64,000 nt of DNA. Origin: Armatimonadota bacterium (GTDB lineage: Bacteria; Armatimonadota; UBA5829; DTJY01). This document shows positions 11,034 to 20,061 of the stretch, piece after piece. A model generated the notes under the pieces. That model saw only the letters and a list, made by a program, of their open reading frames with translations, did not search any database and was not told the DNA's origin. Position 1 is the stretch's first letter. Each line of letters opens with the position of its first letter. The DNA lies in contig JANYKG010000017.1 of NCBI GenBank assembly GCA_025358205.1, positions 1 to 64,000 on the forward strand. The letters run 5' to 3'. A program made the translations under genes and the position numbers.

Positions 11034-11130
11034 TAGCAGCCACTCGGAATTGTAGCCGCAGGCTTCATGCCTGCGAGTTCAGAGCGCACCCGTAAAGGGT
11101 GCGACTACAGACTTTATCCGAAGGCTGCTA
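11034..11130. repeat. Family-2 palindromic element (97 bp) between convergent genes
   Basis: Terminal IR TAGCAGCCACTCGGA / TCCGAAGGCTGCTA; core GTAGCCGCAGGCTTCATGCCTGCG...CGCACCCGTAAAGGGTGCGACTAC; right end forms the stop codon of the minus-strand gene. Confidence 0.75.
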
Positions 11131-11940
11131 AGGTGTCGTAGTCGGAGTTGTGTTAGATACGGGGGTGAGCGTCGGCGACTTGGCAGACTGTCCACTCGCC
11201 TTCGCTGTTCTGTCGGTGCGTCTTGTGCGGTAGTGCAGGCGTCTGGGCCGTTCCCAAGTGGTGATCTGGCTGATGACCTCCTGCTTGGTCGGCGTTCCGT
11301 TCTCGCAGGTCTGCAGAACCTTCATAGTGCGCTTGCCGGTTTGCCTGCTTCCAAGCCTGGCCATGTCGGACGGCGGCATAATGTCTACGGTTTGTGTGAC
11401 GAGCGATCTGTTCAGCACGGTAATCAAGCGTTTCGCGGGGCGGATGAGGATCTGATCGCCTTCGTTAAGCAGGGCAACATCAATCAAAGGATTCAAGCCC
11501 TGAATCTTGTCCAGCGTGACATTGTACTGTTTTGCCAGATCCACAGCCCGGTCGCCGACCACTATTGTGTGTATGATCGCAGGTTCTACCGGCTCGGTCA
11601 GCGCCTGGCAAGCCTCTTTCGGTGTATTGTACACCACGCCGGCAGCAGTCAGTCTGTGGATGATGCTTACTTTTTCTTTGAAGGTTGATTCACCAACAGC
11701 TTTTGTCCCCGGCTTGTCATAGGCGTGTCTCAGCAGGTCCAGCGTGTCTTGTGCATCGCGCCGACTGCTCAATGCAGCGGCTGTCACACCGTCCACGGTT
11801 ATCGCATAGTGCCCAGCGGGTAACTCCACGACTTTGCCGCGGTGCAGGAACGGCAACAAGTAGTAAGCGGCAGCCCCCAGTCCAACCACAACTGTTAGCG
11901 CTATCAGCCACTTTGTTTTGGTGGAACGTACACTTGTCAT
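11128..11940 (-). CDS. LysM / G5-domain-like cell-wall protein
   Basis: HTIVVGDRAVDLAKQYNVTLDKIQGLNP (LysM-like); TGKRTMKVLQTCENGTPTKQEVISQITTWERPR (G5-like); N-terminal TM segment. Confidence 0.7.
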   Translation of the reverse strand: MTSVRSTKTKWLIALTVVVGLGAAAYYLLPFLHRGKVVELPAGHYAITVDGVTAAALSSRRDAQDTLDLLRHAYDKPGTKAVGESTFKEKVSIIHRLTAAGVVYNTPKEACQALTEPVEPAIIHTIVVGDRAVDLAKQYNVTLDKIQGLNPLIDVALLNEGDQILIRPAKRLITVLNRSLVTQTVDIMPPSDMARLGSRQTGKRTMKVLQTCENGTPTKQEVISQITTWERPRRLHYRTRRTDRTAKASGQSAKSPTLTPVSNTTPTTTP

Positions 11941-12881
11941 CAGATTCCCTGAAGGTCGCTCACCTTCACCGGATGGTATCCGGCGGATTCAAGCTTGTTG
12001 ATCAGTGATTCCAGAGTGTCGGCTGTGGCCTGGCTGCCGCAGTGCATCAGCACTATGGAGCCGTTCCTTATCCGTTCGGTAACGCGAGCTTCGATCTGAG
12101 CCGGCGTGATGCCCTTTTTCACGGCGTCCCAGCAGTCAATATCCCAGTAGATGGACCGATAGCCGAGATCGCTGAGGACTGAGAGCACGTGTTCGTTGCG
12201 GTTCCCATATGGGGCGCGGAAGAACGGCTTGGTGCTCTTGCCGGTCAGGTCTACCGCGATTCGCTCAGTTCGGTCCACCTCGTCGGCTATTTCAGCGTCA
12301 CTCAGGTGAGTGAACGGCTTGTGAGAATAGGAGTGGTTGCCGATCTCGTGCCCCTCAGCGGAGATGCGTTTCGTGAGTTCCGGGTTTTTCTCCATCCACT
12401 TGCCGGTGAGAAAGAACGTCGCATGCAGACCGTGTTTTGCCAGCGTTTCCAGTATCTTCGGCACGGGCTTGGAATCCGCCCCTGCGTCGAATGTCAGCGC
12501 GATGGACGAACTGCCGGTGTCTCCACGGGCAACCTCACCATGAGGTCCACGAAGAGTGGGGCGGTTGATCGCATCCTTGCGAACGGGTTTCTCATCGGGC
12601 TTCACAGCATCGGCCGTGTCACGCGGCTGCGCAATTGCCTGGGTATGTGCCGGATGCTCCACAGGTTGCTTGATCGTGTGATTTTGCGCATCGGCGTGTT
12701 TCCGCGCTTCAGTGTGCGGGACGTAGCCTGATGACCTGGCGCCGGGATTTCTCTGGCATGTCGCGAGGAAAGCCATCCCGGCAAATGCCGCGATAATCAC
12801 GAGAAAGCCGAAGACCTTGGAAAACGGTCTCCTTGCCCTGCGTTTGCCGCCTGTGTTCCGTGACTTAGCTCTTTTCGCCAT
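11940..12881 (-). CDS. Polysaccharide deacetylase (NodB homology domain)
   Basis: IALTFDAGADSKPVPKILETLAKHGLHATFFLTGKW, GNHSYSHKPFTHLS, FFRAPYGNRN motifs. Confidence 0.9.
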   Translation of the reverse strand: MAKRAKSRNTGGKRRARRPFSKVFGFLVIIAAFAGMAFLATCQRNPGARSSGYVPHTEARKHADAQNHTIKQPVEHPAHTQAIAQPRDTADAVKPDEKPVRKDAINRPTLRGPHGEVARGDTGSSSIALTFDAGADSKPVPKILETLAKHGLHATFFLTGKWMEKNPELTKRISAEGHEIGNHSYSHKPFTHLSDAEIADEVDRTERIAVDLTGKSTKPFFRAPYGNRNEHVLSVLSDLGYRSIYWDIDCWDAVKKGITPAQIEARVTERIRNGSIVLMHCGSQATADTLESLINKLESAGYHPVKVSDLQGI

Positions 12882-14160
12882 TTGTCTTTGCCTGAGTAAC
12901 TCCCAGCCGTTCCTGCAGATACTGAACGGCGCGCTTAAGCTGTACGTCGTTCTCGTTTTTGATATCATCGTCCGACGGGTCAACCGTGATGTCAGGTTTG
13001 ATCTTCTGCGTAGGGGTGACCTCGTGCCCGTTCGGCGTTAGGTACTTTGCGGTTGTAATCGCCACAGCCGAGCCGTCATCCAGGTTGATGATGGTCTGCA
13101 CCAAACCTTTGCCGAAGCTCTCGGTTCCTATCAGCGTGCCAGCCTTGTGATCCTGAATGGCTCCAGATACGATTTCCGCTGCGCTTGCGGTGTTGCGGTC
13201 TATGAGTACTACCACAGGACGCCGGATCGGATCACGCTTGTCTGGCTCAATGGGGATGGCGCTTCGCTGTCCGCCGCGATTCTGTATGATTACTATGTCG
13301 CCGTCCTGCACGAATCTGCTGCCCACGGATACCGCCGCGTCCAGCAGTCCGCCGGGATTGCCGCGCAGATCGAATATCAAGGCCTTCGCGCCCTGTGCGT
13401 CCAGTTCCTTGATGGCCATGAACACATCAGCATCGCTCTTCTCCGTGAATTGCCGCAGTGTTACATAGCCGATTTTGTTGACGGTATCTTCCATACGCGA
13501 TTCGACCATCACGAAGGGAATGACGTCACGTGTCAGTTCCACATCAAACGGCTGAGGCGTGTCCTCACGCTTGATGGTGAGACGCACCTTTGTGTTCCTC
13601 GGGCCGCGAATCAGCTTTACCACGTCGGTGATGTCCATTCCCTGTATCATCTTGTCGTCCACTTTGAGGATCACGTCCTTGGACTTCAGATTGGCGCGAA
13701 GCGCAGGGCTATCGGCCATCGTCTTTTTGATGAAGATGCGTCCGTCCTTTGTGTCCAGTTCCGCGCCTATGCCCTCAAAGTCGCCACGGTTTTCCTCACT
13801 CATTTCCTTATGCTCGACAGGATCGAGGAAGCGGGTATACCTGTCGCCGAGAGTCGCCAGCATGCCTCTGATCGCCGCGTATGTTAGCTGCTTAGGCTTT
13901 GGCTTTGTGCCGTAGTAGTTGGAATCCACATATGCTATGACGCTGCTGTACGTTTCCACCGGCTGCAGTTCGACGCTATTCTGCGCCACTTTCTCCTTGG
14001 CGGCCGTTGCGATATCCGCTGGCATGGTTTTCAGTTCCGACAGCACTTGCCGCCCCGCGCCTGCCTGCAAGTCGCGATAGACGAATCCCACAAGGAAAGA
14101 GCCTATCAGCATGGACGCGGCGACTGCTATTCTTATTCTGCCTCTCATGTTTACCATCAA
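12865..14160 (-). CDS. S41 C-terminal processing peptidase (CtpA-type), catalytic residues present
   Basis: PDZ region; FDLRGNPGGLLDAAV; NTASAAEIVSGAIQDHKAGTLIGTESFGKGLVQT (Ser, Lys at +25, Gln at +29). Confidence 0.9.
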   Translation of the reverse strand: MMVNMRGRIRIAVAASMLIGSFLVGFVYRDLQAGAGRQVLSELKTMPADIATAAKEKVAQNSVELQPVETYSSVIAYVDSNYYGTKPKPKQLTYAAIRGMLATLGDRYTRFLDPVEHKEMSEENRGDFEGIGAELDTKDGRIFIKKTMADSPALRANLKSKDVILKVDDKMIQGMDITDVVKLIRGPRNTKVRLTIKREDTPQPFDVELTRDVIPFVMVESRMEDTVNKIGYVTLRQFTEKSDADVFMAIKELDAQGAKALIFDLRGNPGGLLDAAVSVGSRFVQDGDIVIIQNRGGQRSAIPIEPDKRDPIRRPVVVLIDRNTASAAEIVSGAIQDHKAGTLIGTESFGKGLVQTIINLDDGSAVAITTAKYLTPNGHEVTPTQKIKPDITVDPSDDDIKNENDVQLKRAVQYLQERLGVTQAKTNGEKS

Positions 14161-14164
14161 GTCC

Positions 14165-15565
14165 TTAAGCCTTTCCCAGTTTCGCCAGCAGGTATTTCAC
14201 TGCTTCATCCCGCTGAATATCATTTTCAATTCCGCCGCTTTTCACTTCGCGGTCAGGTGAGATACCTTTGCCGTTGAAGTCCACGCCTTTGGCCGTTCGC
14301 ATCTTGCCCGATGTGAGGACAGCCGCCGATCCATCTTTGAGGATCAGAGGTGTCTGCAACAATCCATCGCCGAACGTCTTGGAACCGAAGAGTACCGCCG
14401 CTTTCGACTCCTTGAGCGTTCCCGCCACAAGCTCGGCCACGCTCGCAGTGCCTTCGTTTATGAGTACCACCACTGGTATGGTCAATCTCTTGCTGACAGG
14501 TTCCTTCAACAACTTCCGCGCGTTCTTTGTTTGGATGCTTGCGATCACTCCTCCGCCGGTGATACTGCTCGCGATGGCCGCAGCGGAGTCCAGCAGTCCG
14601 CCGGGGTTGTTTCGGAGGTCCAGAATCAGAGCCTTGGCCTGTGCGGACTGTGCGCGCTTCATGGCAGCGGCAAAACTTGCGGGTGCAGAGCGGCTGAATT
14701 GGGTCACTCGAAGGTACGCCACCCCTCGATCGGTCTGTTTGGTGATGATCGGGTCCACGAACGTGTCGCGGCATTTGAGCTTGATCTCGATCGGCTTGTC
14801 TTCGCCCGCTCGCTCAACCTTTATGGTCAAGTCCCCTGTTGCTTTTGAGGTGACGGATTCTAGCGCGTCCATGATGCTCATGCCGTCCTTCAGCTTCTTG
14901 AATGCGGCTTCGTAGGCTTTCTGATAGGCCAGCGCGTCTACATCACGGTTGCGCATTGCTTTCAACATGCTTTCGAACTGAGGCTCCTTGAACGGGTCAT
15001 GGGTGATGATCCATTTGTTGTCAACGAACGCCACTGAGTCGCCAGGCAAAATGCCCGCCTTTTCCGCAGGGCTACCCGGCATGGGGGTGACAACCACAAG
15101 CTTCGTCTCATCGAGCTTGTCAACCTTCTCGCGGCGCAGGGCGAATATGGCGCCTATGCCGTGAAATCGCCCGTTGCCTGCATCAACTATCAACTTGCGC
15201 TCGGCCGGTTCCAGGAACCTGGTATCAGGATCATCAAGCGACTCCAGCATGCCGCGCACCGCACCGCGCGCCATCTCGGTCTCCTTCTCCTTGGACACGG
15301 TGTCTACATAATAGCTGCGGAGCAGACGCACCACCGAGCCTACCAGATCACGCTCAGCGCCGTCTTTTTCCTTGGCAGGTTGCAGTATCACCGGTGCGGA
15401 CTCAGGCGTGAGCTTTAGCATGGCGCTCGCTTGCATGTTCGCCGTCGCTACCTTTGTAGGCGGGCGTGTCTGCATATCGCGAAAGCCTCGACCAGCCTGA
15501 AACGCGCATACACTCAGTGCGCCGATTGCCGTCCAAGTCCAGAATACATTATGTCTTGAAGTCAA
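14165..15565 (-). CDS. S41 peptidase paralog, catalytic Lys replaced by Asp (putative pseudoprotease)
   Basis: LDLRNNPGGLLDSAAA; EGTASVAELVAGTLKESKAAVLFGSKTFGDGLLQT; adjacent to the CtpA above. Confidence 0.85.
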   Translation of the reverse strand: MTSRHNVFWTWTAIGALSVCAFQAGRGFRDMQTRPPTKVATANMQASAMLKLTPESAPVILQPAKEKDGAERDLVGSVVRLLRSYYVDTVSKEKETEMARGAVRGMLESLDDPDTRFLEPAERKLIVDAGNGRFHGIGAIFALRREKVDKLDETKLVVVTPMPGSPAEKAGILPGDSVAFVDNKWIITHDPFKEPQFESMLKAMRNRDVDALAYQKAYEAAFKKLKDGMSIMDALESVTSKATGDLTIKVERAGEDKPIEIKLKCRDTFVDPIITKQTDRGVAYLRVTQFSRSAPASFAAAMKRAQSAQAKALILDLRNNPGGLLDSAAAIASSITGGGVIASIQTKNARKLLKEPVSKRLTIPVVVLINEGTASVAELVAGTLKESKAAVLFGSKTFGDGLLQTPLILKDGSAAVLTSGKMRTAKGVDFNGKGISPDREVKSGGIENDIQRDEAVKYLLAKLGKA

Positions 15566-15598
15566 TATTACTCATCCTCTTTTCGGTTTAGAGCCAAG

Positions 15599-16744
15599 TT
15601 AGAAATTCGTATATGGGCTAACGGGATGCCCGTTCTGCTGCACTTCGAAATGCACATGTGGGCCGGTGCTCAACCCGGTACTGCCCACGTAGGCGATCAC
15701 CTGTCCTCGGCTCACATGTGAGCCGGACCCTACTGCCAGCCTGCTGCAGTGTCCGTAGAAGGTAATAACTCCGCCACCGTGGTCCAAAACCACAGTGTTG
15801 CCGTATGCACCGTACCAGCCCGTGCCTACAACTATCCCAGACGCTCCCGCGTGTATGGGAGTTCCCGAAGGAGCGGCTATATCTGTTCCGGTATGCATTT
15901 TGGTCCGGTGCAGTATAGGGTGATATCGCATGCCGAAAGGTGAACTAATGCGTCCATTAACCGGCATCGAGAAGCTTCCGTGCCACGGCGTCATCATACG
16001 CTTCCGGCCAGCCGGTGTTGCCATCATACGTCTCATCATGGCGCTGATCTGTCTTGATGCCGCCAGTTCCGCCGCTAGTTGCTGCTCCAACTCGGCTCTC
16101 TGCTGAGATATGGTCTTCAATATCTCATGGCACTCAGCCGTTTGTTGATGCACCTGCGCCGTTACGGTTCGTTGTTGCCGTTCGAGTTGCGCGCGCTTGG
16201 CCTTCTGTTCCTCCAGCGTGGCCTTGTGGTGTTCAACCACCTGCTTGTCCTGTTTGATCTGGCTCAGCAGTTCCGAGTCTTTGCGCACCATCCCGCGGAC
16301 CACGTGCGTGCCGTTAAGAAGCTCCCAGAAGTCGTTGGCGCCCAGAAAAACATCCAGATAGCTTATCGTGCCGTACTTGTAGGTATCCACAAGTCTACCG
16401 GCTAGCAGATTGTTTCGCTCCATCAGGCGCTTTTCCACTTTTTGCAGCACAGTGAGAGTTGTGGAGAGTTTGCTGCGAGTGGACTGAAGCTGTGACTGTA
16501 TGTCTCGAAGGTTGCGCTGGGTTACCTGCAACCTGTGGCTTGATTCCTGATAGTCTCTTTCCGCGACTTTCTGCTTTTGTTTCAGCGGTCTGAGTTGCGC
16601 CTGCAAGTGGCTTATACTGCGCGATGCTCTGCTGAACTGCTGTTCAAGCCTTCGGAGGCTGCTGGAACCTAAGCATTGGCTGGGCAATAGAGCTGTCAGC
16701 GCGAACGCCGGAATCAGAATGACTGCCAGTTTTCTTCGCTGCAC
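15599..16744 (-). CDS. Murein hydrolase activator, coiled-coil + M23 peptidase (EnvC/CwlO-partner type)
   Basis: Long coiled coil; GRISSPFGMRYHPILHRTKMHTGTDIAAPSGTPIHA; STGPHVHFEVQQNGHPVSP. Confidence 0.9.
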   Translation of the reverse strand: MQRRKLAVILIPAFALTALLPSQCLGSSSLRRLEQQFSRASRSISHLQAQLRPLKQKQKVAERDYQESSHRLQVTQRNLRDIQSQLQSTRSKLSTTLTVLQKVEKRLMERNNLLAGRLVDTYKYGTISYLDVFLGANDFWELLNGTHVVRGMVRKDSELLSQIKQDKQVVEHHKATLEEQKAKRAQLERQQRTVTAQVHQQTAECHEILKTISQQRAELEQQLAAELAASRQISAMMRRMMATPAGRKRMMTPWHGSFSMPVNGRISSPFGMRYHPILHRTKMHTGTDIAAPSGTPIHAGASGIVVGTGWYGAYGNTVVLDHGGGVITFYGHCSRLAVGSGSHVSRGQVIAYVGSTGLSTGPHVHFEVQQNGHPVSPYTNF

Positions 16745-16763
16745 GGGTGTACCCCCTTGTGAC

Positions 16764-17639
16764 CTATGCCTTCAGGAATTTCCTGATGGACATGAGGCTC
16801 CCGGACATCCCGATCAAGCATCCGACCGCAACCAGTCCACCGTTGAACTGTATTGGGTCCAGGCCGCTTGATATCTGAGTCAGCAGAGGCATGATCTTCG
16901 TCACTGCCTCATTCACGTAATGAGCGCTGCCGAATATCAGGCCGCACGCAATTCCGCCGCCGATCGCGCCCAGGATGACACCCTCAAAGATGTATGGCAG
17001 ACGGATGAACCAGTTCGTGGCTCCTACCAACTGCATGATTCGTATCTCACGCCGCCTGGCATACAGAGTCAGGCGGATTGTGTTGCTTACTATGAAGGCC
17101 GAGATAAGGAAAAGTATCCCGCCGACGCCCCAACTGGCGAGTTTAATGATATCGGCGAAGTTCACTACCTGCTCCACTACCTGCTGTGCCTCTATCACCT
17201 CGTCCACTCTCGGGAATTTCCTGATGGCTTTTGCCGTTTCAGTGGTGTATCTGGGGTCGTCCAGTTTCACGCGGAAATGGGTGGTCAGCGATCCGGGCCT
17301 CACGCCCTCTATGTTGACCCGGCCCTTCCACTCGTGCTTTATCTTTTCCCAGGTCGCTTCTGCGGATACTATCTCAACCGATTTTACGTGTGGCAGAGAT
17401 CGGATCATGGCATCCAGATCGGCCACCTGTCTGTCCGTAGCCCCGTCCGTCATCCATGCGGCCATCTCAAACTTCGCTAGCTGTGACTCCACCGCATTGT
17501 TCAGTCCGAATGCTAGCAGAACGAAGCTGCCCAAGACGACCAACGCCAACGCCACTGTGCCGATGGATGCCACGGACATAAGCCCGTTCCGGATTATGCC
17601 TATTATGGATTCCTTGATGGCAAATTCAAGGGTTCGCAA
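16764..17639 (-). CDS. ftsX: Cell-division ABC transporter permease FtsX
   Basis: FtsX-like topology and IRLTLYARRREIRIMQLVGATNWFIRLPYIFEG; downstream of ftsE. Confidence 0.92.
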   Translation of the reverse strand: MRTLEFAIKESIIGIIRNGLMSVASIGTVALALVVLGSFVLLAFGLNNAVESQLAKFEMAAWMTDGATDRQVADLDAMIRSLPHVKSVEIVSAEATWEKIKHEWKGRVNIEGVRPGSLTTHFRVKLDDPRYTTETAKAIRKFPRVDEVIEAQQVVEQVVNFADIIKLASWGVGGILFLISAFIVSNTIRLTLYARRREIRIMQLVGATNWFIRLPYIFEGVILGAIGGGIACGLIFGSAHYVNEAVTKIMPLLTQISSGLDPIQFNGGLVAVGCLIGMSGSLMSIRKFLKA

Positions 17640-18318
17640 CTTCGTAATACCTTCCCTTTTCCTCGTCCCGCACTATAGTTCCTTTGTCCAGCTCCACCAC
17701 ACGCTTGTTCATCTTGTCAACGATGTGCGTGTCATGGCTGACAACCACGATGGTGGTGCCCCTGGCGTTGATGCGGGAAAGAAGTTGGATGATGTCCCAG
17801 GATGTGTCCTGGTCCAGATTGCCGGTCGGTTCGTCCACCAGCAGCATGGGTGGATTGTGGACAAGGGCGCGGGCGATGGATATGCGCTGCTGCTCGCCCC
17901 CGGAGAGTTCGTGCGGATAGGCGTTCGGCCTGTCTTGCAGCCCCACCAGTTCCAGCATCTCAGGGACTCTAACTCGCATTTCCTTGTGCGACGCGCCGGT
18001 CACATAGAGCGCGAACTGCACGTTCTCAGCGGCTGTCTTCTGTGGGAGCAGGCGGAAGTCCTGGAATACCACACCGATGCCGCGTCTGAGCCGAGCGACC
18101 GCCCCGCCGCGCAAACGAGTGATGTCACGCTCCGCTACGATGATCTTGCCCTGAGTAGGCCGCTCTTCTTTGTAAACGAGCTTCAGGAGCGTGGATTTTC
18201 CTGTTCCGGTAGCGCCTACCACAAACACAAACTGGCCTTTTAGTATCTTCAGGTTGATGTCCCGAAGCGCCTGAATGTCGTTTGGATAGGTGACCGAAAC
18301 GTTGACGAACTCTATCAT
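17626..18318 (-). CDS. ftsE: Cell-division ABC transporter ATP-binding protein FtsE
   Basis: MIEFVNVSVTYPND; GATGTGKSTLLKL; LSGGEQQRISIARALVHNPPMLLVDEPTGNLD. Confidence 0.93.
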   Translation of the reverse strand: MIEFVNVSVTYPNDIQALRDINLKILKGQFVFVVGATGTGKSTLLKLVYKEERPTQGKIIVAERDITRLRGGAVARLRRGIGVVFQDFRLLPQKTAAENVQFALYVTGASHKEMRVRVPEMLELVGLQDRPNAYPHELSGGEQQRISIARALVHNPPMLLVDEPTGNLDQDTSWDIIQLLSRINARGTTIVVVSHDTHIVDKMNKRVVELDKGTIVRDEEKGRYYEVANP

Positions 18319-18365
18319 TATTGTTGATCCCATCCACCCCAGCAGCCGCAGGCTGCTAGCCTGCA

Positions 18366-18507
18366 CCATTCACGAGAAACGCGAATAATGCTCTGGAGGC
18401 CCTGGATTATTAGGTTGGCCCGCATTATTCACGAGAAACGTGAATGGCGCTCTGAAGGCCCTGGATTGTTCACTTCGTGAATTATCCAGGCTAGCGAATA
18501 ATCCAGG
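18366..18507 (+). repeat. Family-1 double-hairpin intergenic element, tandem pair (copy A)
   Basis: ACCATTCACGAGAAACGCGAATAATGCTCTGGAGGCCCTGGATTATT then CCGCATTATTCACGAGAAACGTGAATGGCGCTCTGAAGGCCCTGGAT..ATCCAGGCTAG. Confidence 0.7.
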
Positions 18508-18679
18508 TTCGCGGAGTTGCGTCAGTATATCAGACGACCTTGACTATTGCAAGCTGAACCAAGGCCGCCGCACGCTCAAAGCGCCTGCCGCACGCATCTC
18601 GGGGTTCCCCTTATGCATACGTGCAGAGAGACCCAAATGGTTTCATGGTTTGGCAGGTTTAGTTGCCCGAGGAGTTAGA

Positions 18680-18856
18680 ACCACAGAGGCACGGAGGACA
18701 CGGAAAAAGAAAACGCCGATAAGGAAGCCAGGAGACCAAGGAGTAATCAGTGAACGAATCTGAGATTTCAAAAATTTAGATTGAACTGATCTTTTCGCTT
18801 CCTGCATTCATGGTTTCCTCATGGGATTCTCTCTGTGTCCTCTGTGTCTCCGTGGT
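18680..18856. repeat. Intergenic palindromic repeat with ACCACAGAGGCACGGAGGACACGGA / TCTGTGTCCTCTGTGTCTCCGTGGT ends
   Basis: About 25-nt imperfect terminal inverted repeats in the ftsE-femAB divergent intergenic region. Confidence 0.7.
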
Positions 18857-18943
18857 TAATGAGTTCCGGCGCGGTTTCTTTTGACTCTCATTCCGCTGGT
18901 GTGCTACAGTTAAGGCGATCCCGCACGAACGGAAAGGAATCCC

Positions 18944-20038
18944 ATGAACGTCAGAGAAATCCCCGTCGCTGAGAAGGACCGCTGGAACGCATTTATCGCC
19001 GCGTCCCCGATTGGCGATCTGCTGCAGTCCTTCGAGTGGGGTGATCTCAAACAGCGCAGCGGCTGGGAGCCGATTCGTGTGGCGGTCGAGGACGACGGTA
19101 AGATAGTCGCCGCCGCGTCAGTGCTGAAACGCAAGCTGCCGAGGCTGAACAAGTGCATTTTCTACGCGCCGCGAGGCCCAGTCTGGGATATGGATAGACC
19201 GGACGCGCTCCAGGCTCTTGTAGCTGCGATCAAGGAGATCGGCCTCAAGCACGGCGCTATCCTATTCAAAGCCGATCCGCCTGTCACGCCGGACAGCGGG
19301 TTAGCAGGCGCGCTGGAATCCGCCGGTCTCAAGAACCTACCCGATCTCAGCGGCTTCGGCGGAGTTCAGCCACGGTGCGTGATGAAGCTCGATATCAGCT
19401 CTTCACTCGATGACGTCCTCGCCGGGTGCAAGCCCAAGTGGCGATACAACATCCGCCTGGCCGAGAAGAAGGGCGTGGTCGTTCGCTCCGATCTCACCAA
19501 AGCCGACCTGCCCACCTTCTACGAACTGCTGAAGGAGACCGCCGTGCGGGACCGGTTCCTGGTGCGCGGCTACAGCTACTATGAAGACATGTGGGATACC
19601 CTCGTGGAGCCGGGGTACGCGCGGCTCTTCCTCGCGGAGTTCGATGGCGAGGCCGTCTCAGGCGCGCTTTCCTACGTCTTCGGCGACAAGTGCTGGTACA
19701 CCTACGGTGCCTCCAGCAACCGCCACCGAAACCTAATGCCGAACCACCTGATGCAGTGGCGCATGATTGAATGGGCAAAGGAGTGTGGGTGTTCAGTCTA
19801 CGATTTTCGCGGAGTTTCGCTGAACAAAGACGGCGGCGAGGACGACCATCTGCACGGGCTGAACCGCTTCAAGGAGGGGTTTGGCGCGCAGTTTGTAGAA
19901 TACATCGGTGAGTACGACATGCCGCTGTCAGGTTTCTGGTACTGGGCGTGGACGGTGGGCAAACCCCGTGCGAGCGCCATTCTCAAGGCCGTTGGTAGGC
20001 GGAAGACGGGTGCGGCGCCCGCGTCCGCAGATGTGTGA
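18944..20038 (+). CDS. FemAB-family peptidyltransferase (lipid II:glycine glycyltransferase-like)
   Basis: LLQSFEWGDLKQRSGWEP; CKPKWRYNIRLAEKKGV; YDFRGVSLNKDGGEDDHLHGLNRFKEGFGA. Confidence 0.88.
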   Translation: MNVREIPVAEKDRWNAFIAASPIGDLLQSFEWGDLKQRSGWEPIRVAVEDDGKIVAAASVLKRKLPRLNKCIFYAPRGPVWDMDRPDALQALVAAIKEIGLKHGAILFKADPPVTPDSGLAGALESAGLKNLPDLSGFGGVQPRCVMKLDISSSLDDVLAGCKPKWRYNIRLAEKKGVVVRSDLTKADLPTFYELLKETAVRDRFLVRGYSYYEDMWDTLVEPGYARLFLAEFDGEAVSGALSYVFGDKCWYTYGASSNRHRNLMPNHLMQWRMIEWAKECGCSVYDFRGVSLNKDGGEDDHLHGLNRFKEGFGAQFVEYIGEYDMPLSGFWYWAWTVGKPRASAILKAVGRRKTGAAPASADV

Positions 20039-20061
20039 TGTTCGTGTGCAAGGAGGCAGCA

